Positions 61,020 to 64,000 of a stretch of 64,000 nucleotides of DNA are shown here, piece by piece. The position numbers and the translations under genes were made by a program. Source of the DNA: Paraoerskovia marina DSM 21750. GTDB taxonomy: Bacteria > Actinomycetota > Actinomycetes > Actinomycetales > Cellulomonadaceae. The notes below the pieces were generated by a model. That model made no database searches, was not told the origin of the DNA, and worked only from the letters and a program-made list of their open reading frames with translations. Position 1 is the stretch's first letter. Every line of letters starts with the position of its first letter. The DNA lies in the NCBI RefSeq assembly GCF_000701465.1, contig NZ_JNIY01000003.1, positions 992,001 to 1,056,000 on the forward strand, read 5' to 3'.

Positions 61020-63098
61020 GTGGACGACGACATGGACCGGACGACGCCGTTGGAGCGCCTCGCTGCCGCGCACGGTGTGGCGACGACTGTCCCGGGTGCG
61101 GACGGCGAGCTCGTCGACGTCTCGGAGGGGACGCTGATCGCCGTGCTCGGCGCCCTGGGCGTGCCCGCGACCACCGCCGACCAGATCGCGTTCAGCCTCG
61201 CCGAGGCCGAGGCCGAGCCCTGGCGCTCGATGCTTCCGCCGTGCACCGTGGTGCGGAGCTCTGTCGGTGCCCAGGTTCCCGTCCACGTCACCGACGGCGA
61301 CGAGGTCGAGGTCCACGTCGAGCTCGAGGGCGACGAGGGGGTCGTCGAGCTCGAGCAGTCCGACGTCTGGGTCGAGCCGCGCCAGGTCGGGTCGCGCCGC
61401 GTCGGGCGTGCCACGTTCACCGTGCCGGACGGGCTGCCGCTCGGCTACCACGTCGCGGTCGCACGCAGCGGCGGGGTCGAGGTCGAGGCTCCGCTGATCG
61501 TCGTCCCGGACCGACTCGACGTCCCACCGGACGACGTGATCGTCCGCGCGCTCGCCGTCGCCGTGGCGAGCCTGCGCTCGCAGTCGTCGTGGGGCGTCGG
61601 AGACCTGGGCGACCTGGTCGACGTCGCCTGGACCGCTGCCCGTGACGACGGGGCCGACGTCGTCCTCGTCGACCCGCTTCAGCAGGCCAACCCGCAGGTC
61701 CCGGGAAGCCTGCTGACCAACCGGTGGGTCGATCCTGTCTATCTGCGCGTCGAGGACATCCGCGAGACGGGGTATCTGTCCTCCGCGGACCGGTCTCTCG
61801 TCGAGTGGTCCGCGGAGGAGGCGCGCGACGCCGGCGCCGATGCGGGCCCCGTCGACCTCGACGCGGTGCGTACCGCCAAGCGTTCCGCTCTCGACGTCGT
61901 CCACCAGATGCCGCGGTCTCCCGCACGCCAGGCCCGCTACGAAGAGTTCGTCGAGAGCGGTGGACAGGCGCTCGAGAACTTCGCCACCTGGTCCGCGCTC
62001 GTCGACCATCACGGCGGGCCCGACCTCCCGCAGGCGGTCATGAGCTCGCGCAGTCCTGGCGTCCACGCTGCCCGCGCGCGCCTCGCGGACCGGGTCGAGC
62101 TGCACCGCTGGATCCAGTGGGTCGCGGACGAGCAGCGTGCCGACACGCACCGCCGTGCGCAGGAGGCGGGCGCCCTGCTCGGTGTCGGCCAGACCGTCGT
62201 CGCAGGTTCCGCACTCGACGGGCCCGACGCCTGGGCGTCGAGCGCGCTGGTCGCCCGCGGTGCCGCCGTCGGGTCCGCGCCCGGCGCCGAGGACGCGGCC
62301 GGCTCGGTCCGGCACGAGATCGCCTGGAACCCGCGGGAGCTCGCCCGAGCCGGTTTCGCGCCGTTCCGCGACGCCGTGCGCGCCGCGGCTCGTCACGCCA
62401 GCATGATCGTCGTCGACGACGCCGGAGCGCTGTTCCGGTCGTGGTGGGTCCCGGGCGGTGCCCGTGCCTCGGCCGGCACCTACGTCGCACAGGACTCGGA
62501 AGCACTGACGGGGATCCTGGCGCTCGAGGCCCACCGTGCCGGCGTCTATGTCGTCGTAGACGACTCACGCCTCGCGGACGCCACGGAGCAGCAGGGTCTC
62601 GCCGATCGCGGATTCGTCGGGCTCGACGACCTGCGCCGACCGCCGTTCCAAGGGGTGCGGCCCGGTGTCGTCGCGCGGGTGACGAGCCGCCTCGACGCGC
62701 CGCTGGCGGCATGGCTCGCCGGTGAGGACATCGACCTGCAGGACTCGCTCGGGATCCTGGACGACGCCGACAGCGCACGTCGGGTGCGGCGCTCCGAGCG
62801 CGACCAGGTGCTCGCGCGAGCCCTGCGAGCAGGGACCACGACCCCTGACGCCGCGGAGCGCGAGCAGGTCGAGGGGCTCTACGCCTGGGCCACCCGGTCG
62901 GGTGCCGCGATGGTCGTCATCCGGCTCGCCGATGCCGTCGGGGACCGTCGGGTGCCGGCGGTCCGCGCGGCCGGGTCGGACTACCCGTCGGGCCGACTCC
63001 CGCTCGTCGACGCGAACGGCGCTCTGGTGCGGGTCGAGGACCTTCCGCAGAGTGCGCGGCTGAGGGCGCTCTTCGACCACGTGCGTCCCGACGCCTGA
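61020..63098 (+). CDS. malQ: 4-alpha-glucanotransferase family protein (MalQ-like), probably catalytically inactive
   Basis: The 692-aa GH77-family protein keeps the overall actinobacterial MalQ layout (an N-terminal domain, then WGVGDLGDL at ~residue 185, DPVYLRVEDI ~237, LFRSWWVPGG ~470, LADAVGDRR ~636), but the active site has eroded. The RIDH nucleophile motif is VVDD (Asp466 kept, Arg and His lost); the GED acid/base is VDDS (Asp514 for Glu); the THDLP motif is SRLDAP (Leu558 for Asp). The NQPGT loop is also gone. I infer a pseudoenzyme. Start GTG 61020, with CAAGAT 6 nt upstream. Confidence 0.87.
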   Translation: MDDDMDRTTPLERLAAAHGVATTVPGADGELVDVSEGTLIAVLGALGVPATTADQIAFSLAEAEAEPWRSMLPPCTVVRSSVGAQVPVHVTDGDEVEVHVELEGDEGVVELEQSDVWVEPRQVGSRRVGRATFTVPDGLPLGYHVAVARSGGVEVEAPLIVVPDRLDVPPDDVIVRALAVAVASLRSQSSWGVGDLGDLVDVAWTAARDDGADVVLVDPLQQANPQVPGSLLTNRWVDPVYLRVEDIRETGYLSSADRSLVEWSAEEARDAGADAGPVDLDAVRTAKRSALDVVHQMPRSPARQARYEEFVESGGQALENFATWSALVDHHGGPDLPQAVMSSRSPGVHAARARLADRVELHRWIQWVADEQRADTHRRAQEAGALLGVGQTVVAGSALDGPDAWASSALVARGAAVGSAPGAEDAAGSVRHEIAWNPRELARAGFAPFRDAVRAAARHASMIVVDDAGALFRSWWVPGGARASAGTYVAQDSEALTGILALEAHRAGVYVVVDDSRLADATEQQGLADRGFVGLDDLRRPPFQGVRPGVVARVTSRLDAPLAAWLAGEDIDLQDSLGILDDADSARRVRRSERDQVLARALRAGTTTPDAAEREQVEGLYAWATRSGAAMVVIRLADAVGDRRVPAVRAAGSDYPSGRLPLVDANGALVRVEDLPQSARLRALFDHVRPDA

Positions 63099-63125
63099 GC
63101 GACGGCGGACGACTCTCAGAGAGCG

Positions 63126-63162
63126 GTCCGGCCCGCCCCGCGAGACGCGGGACGGGCCGGAC
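63126..63162. terminator. Bidirectional terminator between the MalQ-like gene and pepN
   Basis: Long stem GTCCGGCCCG...CGGGCCGGAC extended by CCCGCG/CGCGGG past one C-A mismatch, loop AGA, lying in the 78-nt convergent gap. Confidence 0.85.
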
Positions 63163-63176
63163 GGCATCCCGACGGA

Positions 63177-64000
63177 CTAGACGTCGGCCGCCTGGGCGGC
63201 GAGCGCACGCTCGACGCCCGCGAGGCTCTCGACCAGCATGCGACGCATCGCGGGTGCGGCATCGGGGTGGCTCGCGAGCCACGCACGGGTCGCCTGGGCG
63301 AGCGCCTCCGACGCGAGCGGAGACGGGTACAGTCCCTCGATCAGGGTCTCGGCGATGTGGTAGCTCCGCTCGGCCCAGATCGTGTCCAGCGAGGCGAAGT
63401 ACGTGTCCATGCCGGACTCGAGGACGGACGGGTCCACCACGTGGGTGTACCCCACGGTCGTCGCGCGGACGATCGCGTTCGGGGCGTCGTCGACGGCGAC
63501 GACGGAGTCGAACGCCCGTGCCTTCGCGTCGGCGGTCGGGACGGCGGCCCGGGCACGAGCGGCTGCCTGCTGCCCGTTCGCCGTGCGGTCGGCGGCCAGC
63601 GCCTCGTCGATCTCCGCGGTGCCTGCTCGTCCGAGGAGGACGAGGCCCTCCAGGATCTCCCAGCGCAGGTCGGCGTCGATCTCGAGACCGGGCAGGGTCG
63701 TCGTGCCGTCGAGCAGCGACCCGAGTTCGTCACCGTGCGCTGCCGTGCACGCGGCGTTCGCGAAGTACTTGACGAGCTGCAGCTGGGAGTCGGAGCCGGC
63801 GGTGGCTTCCTGCGCCAGGGTCCAGAGCTCGTCGCCCACGAGCTCAAGCGTCTCGGTTCGGCGCGCGGGTGCGACGTAGTTGCGCGCGGCGAGGAGCAGC
63901 TGGGCCAGGGTCGTCCGGATGGTCGTGGACTCGGACTCGCGCCCGATGTTGCCGAGGACGAGGCGGACGTAGTCGCTCGCCGGGGCCTCGCCGTCGCGGG
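63177..64000 (-). CDS. pepN: Aminopeptidase N, C-terminal part (runs off the window)
   Basis: The open frame continues past the right edge, so only ~273 C-terminal residues are visible; the HEXXH zinc domain would lie outside. Visible helical repeats match the ERAP1-like C-terminal domain of actinobacterial PepN: LRWEILEGLVLLGRAG, AKARAFDSVV, and the end SYHIAETLIEGLYPSPLAS, RMLVESLAGVERALAAQ. PepN is an M1 zinc aminopeptidase that recycles peptides from proteolysis. The call rests on the C-terminal pattern only. Confidence 0.85.
   Translation of the reverse strand, partial: RDGEAPASDYVRLVLGNIGRESESTTIRTTLAQLLLAARNYVAPARRTETLELVGDELWTLAQEATAGSDSQLQLVKYFANAACTAAHGDELGSLLDGTTTLPGLEIDADLRWEILEGLVLLGRAGTAEIDEALAADRTANGQQAAARARAAVPTADAKARAFDSVVAVDDAPNAIVRATTVGYTHVVDPSVLESGMDTYFASLDTIWAERSYHIAETLIEGLYPSPLASEALAQATRAWLASHPDAAPAMRRMLVESLAGVERALAAQAADV

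Overview
The window is a dense, very GC-rich stretch of actinobacterial chromosome. GTG starts, 4-nt stop/start overlaps and leaderless-type promoters are frequent. The gene content (tmRNA tag ending in ALAA, DUF3039 beside a helicase, ClpS-DUF2017, GlnX-GlnH-PknG, BioYMN, sugar importers without their own ATPase) suggests Actinomycetota, most likely Micrococcales of the Cellulomonas/Sanguibacter kind. The genus is an inference. No phage, CRISPR array, plasmid functions or replication origin were seen; the window is mostly core genome with one small foreign-looking insert.

Layout. 1-1.5 kb: trans-translation genes (smpB, ssrA). 1.6-6.5 kb: a YtcJ-like amidohydrolase between two paralogous MFS transporters. 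6.5-8.9 kb: DUF4349 lipoprotein and a PfkB kinase. 8.9-15.3 kb: an amino-sugar type uptake operon (ROK regulator, CUT1 binding protein and two permeases, ROK kinase, NagB). 15.4-25 kb: housekeeping genes (DUF3039, SF2 helicase, pncB, clpS, DUF2017, murI, MBL hydrolase, rph, rdgB, DUF3054, ABC-F). 25-28.6 kb: GPH transporter, S1P-lyase-like PLP enzyme and NUDIX-like gene. 28.7-30.2 kb: thioredoxin, then a low-GC lipoprotein gene bounded by 48-bp direct repeats that each contain a terminator, beside tRNA-Leu. 30.2-36 kb: bcp, tRNA-Lys, trmB, a flavoprotein disulfide reductase, an ATP-grasp protein, tRNA-His, orn and a PAP2 phosphatase.

36-39.2 kb: a biotin-uptake cluster (bioY, bioM, bioN) that also contains an ANL-family ligase. 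39.4-44.6 kb: the glnX-glnH-pknG amino-acid-sensing kinase operon, here ending in a zinc-ribbon/FHA gene. 44.8-53.9 kb: two paralogous pairs of dynamin-like GTPases that bracket an SSB paralogue and ettA. 54-57.4 kb: thioesterases, an NmrA/DUF2867 protein and a truncated haemoglobin. 57.4-60 kb: PTS enzyme I divergent from PTS IIB and IIA, with a perfect palindrome at the promoter. 60-64 kb: an MscS channel, a MalQ-family protein whose active site looks lost, and the 3' part of pepN.

The most interesting signals are the catalytically eroded MalQ homologue, the doubled GTPase pairs, the repeat-bounded cassette at the trx/tRNA-Leu terminator, the extra ligase in the biotin operon, the perfect ROK operator inside a leaderless promoter, and the repeated TAnnnT-N6/7-start promoter architecture. 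All family assignments were made by reading motifs, with no database search.
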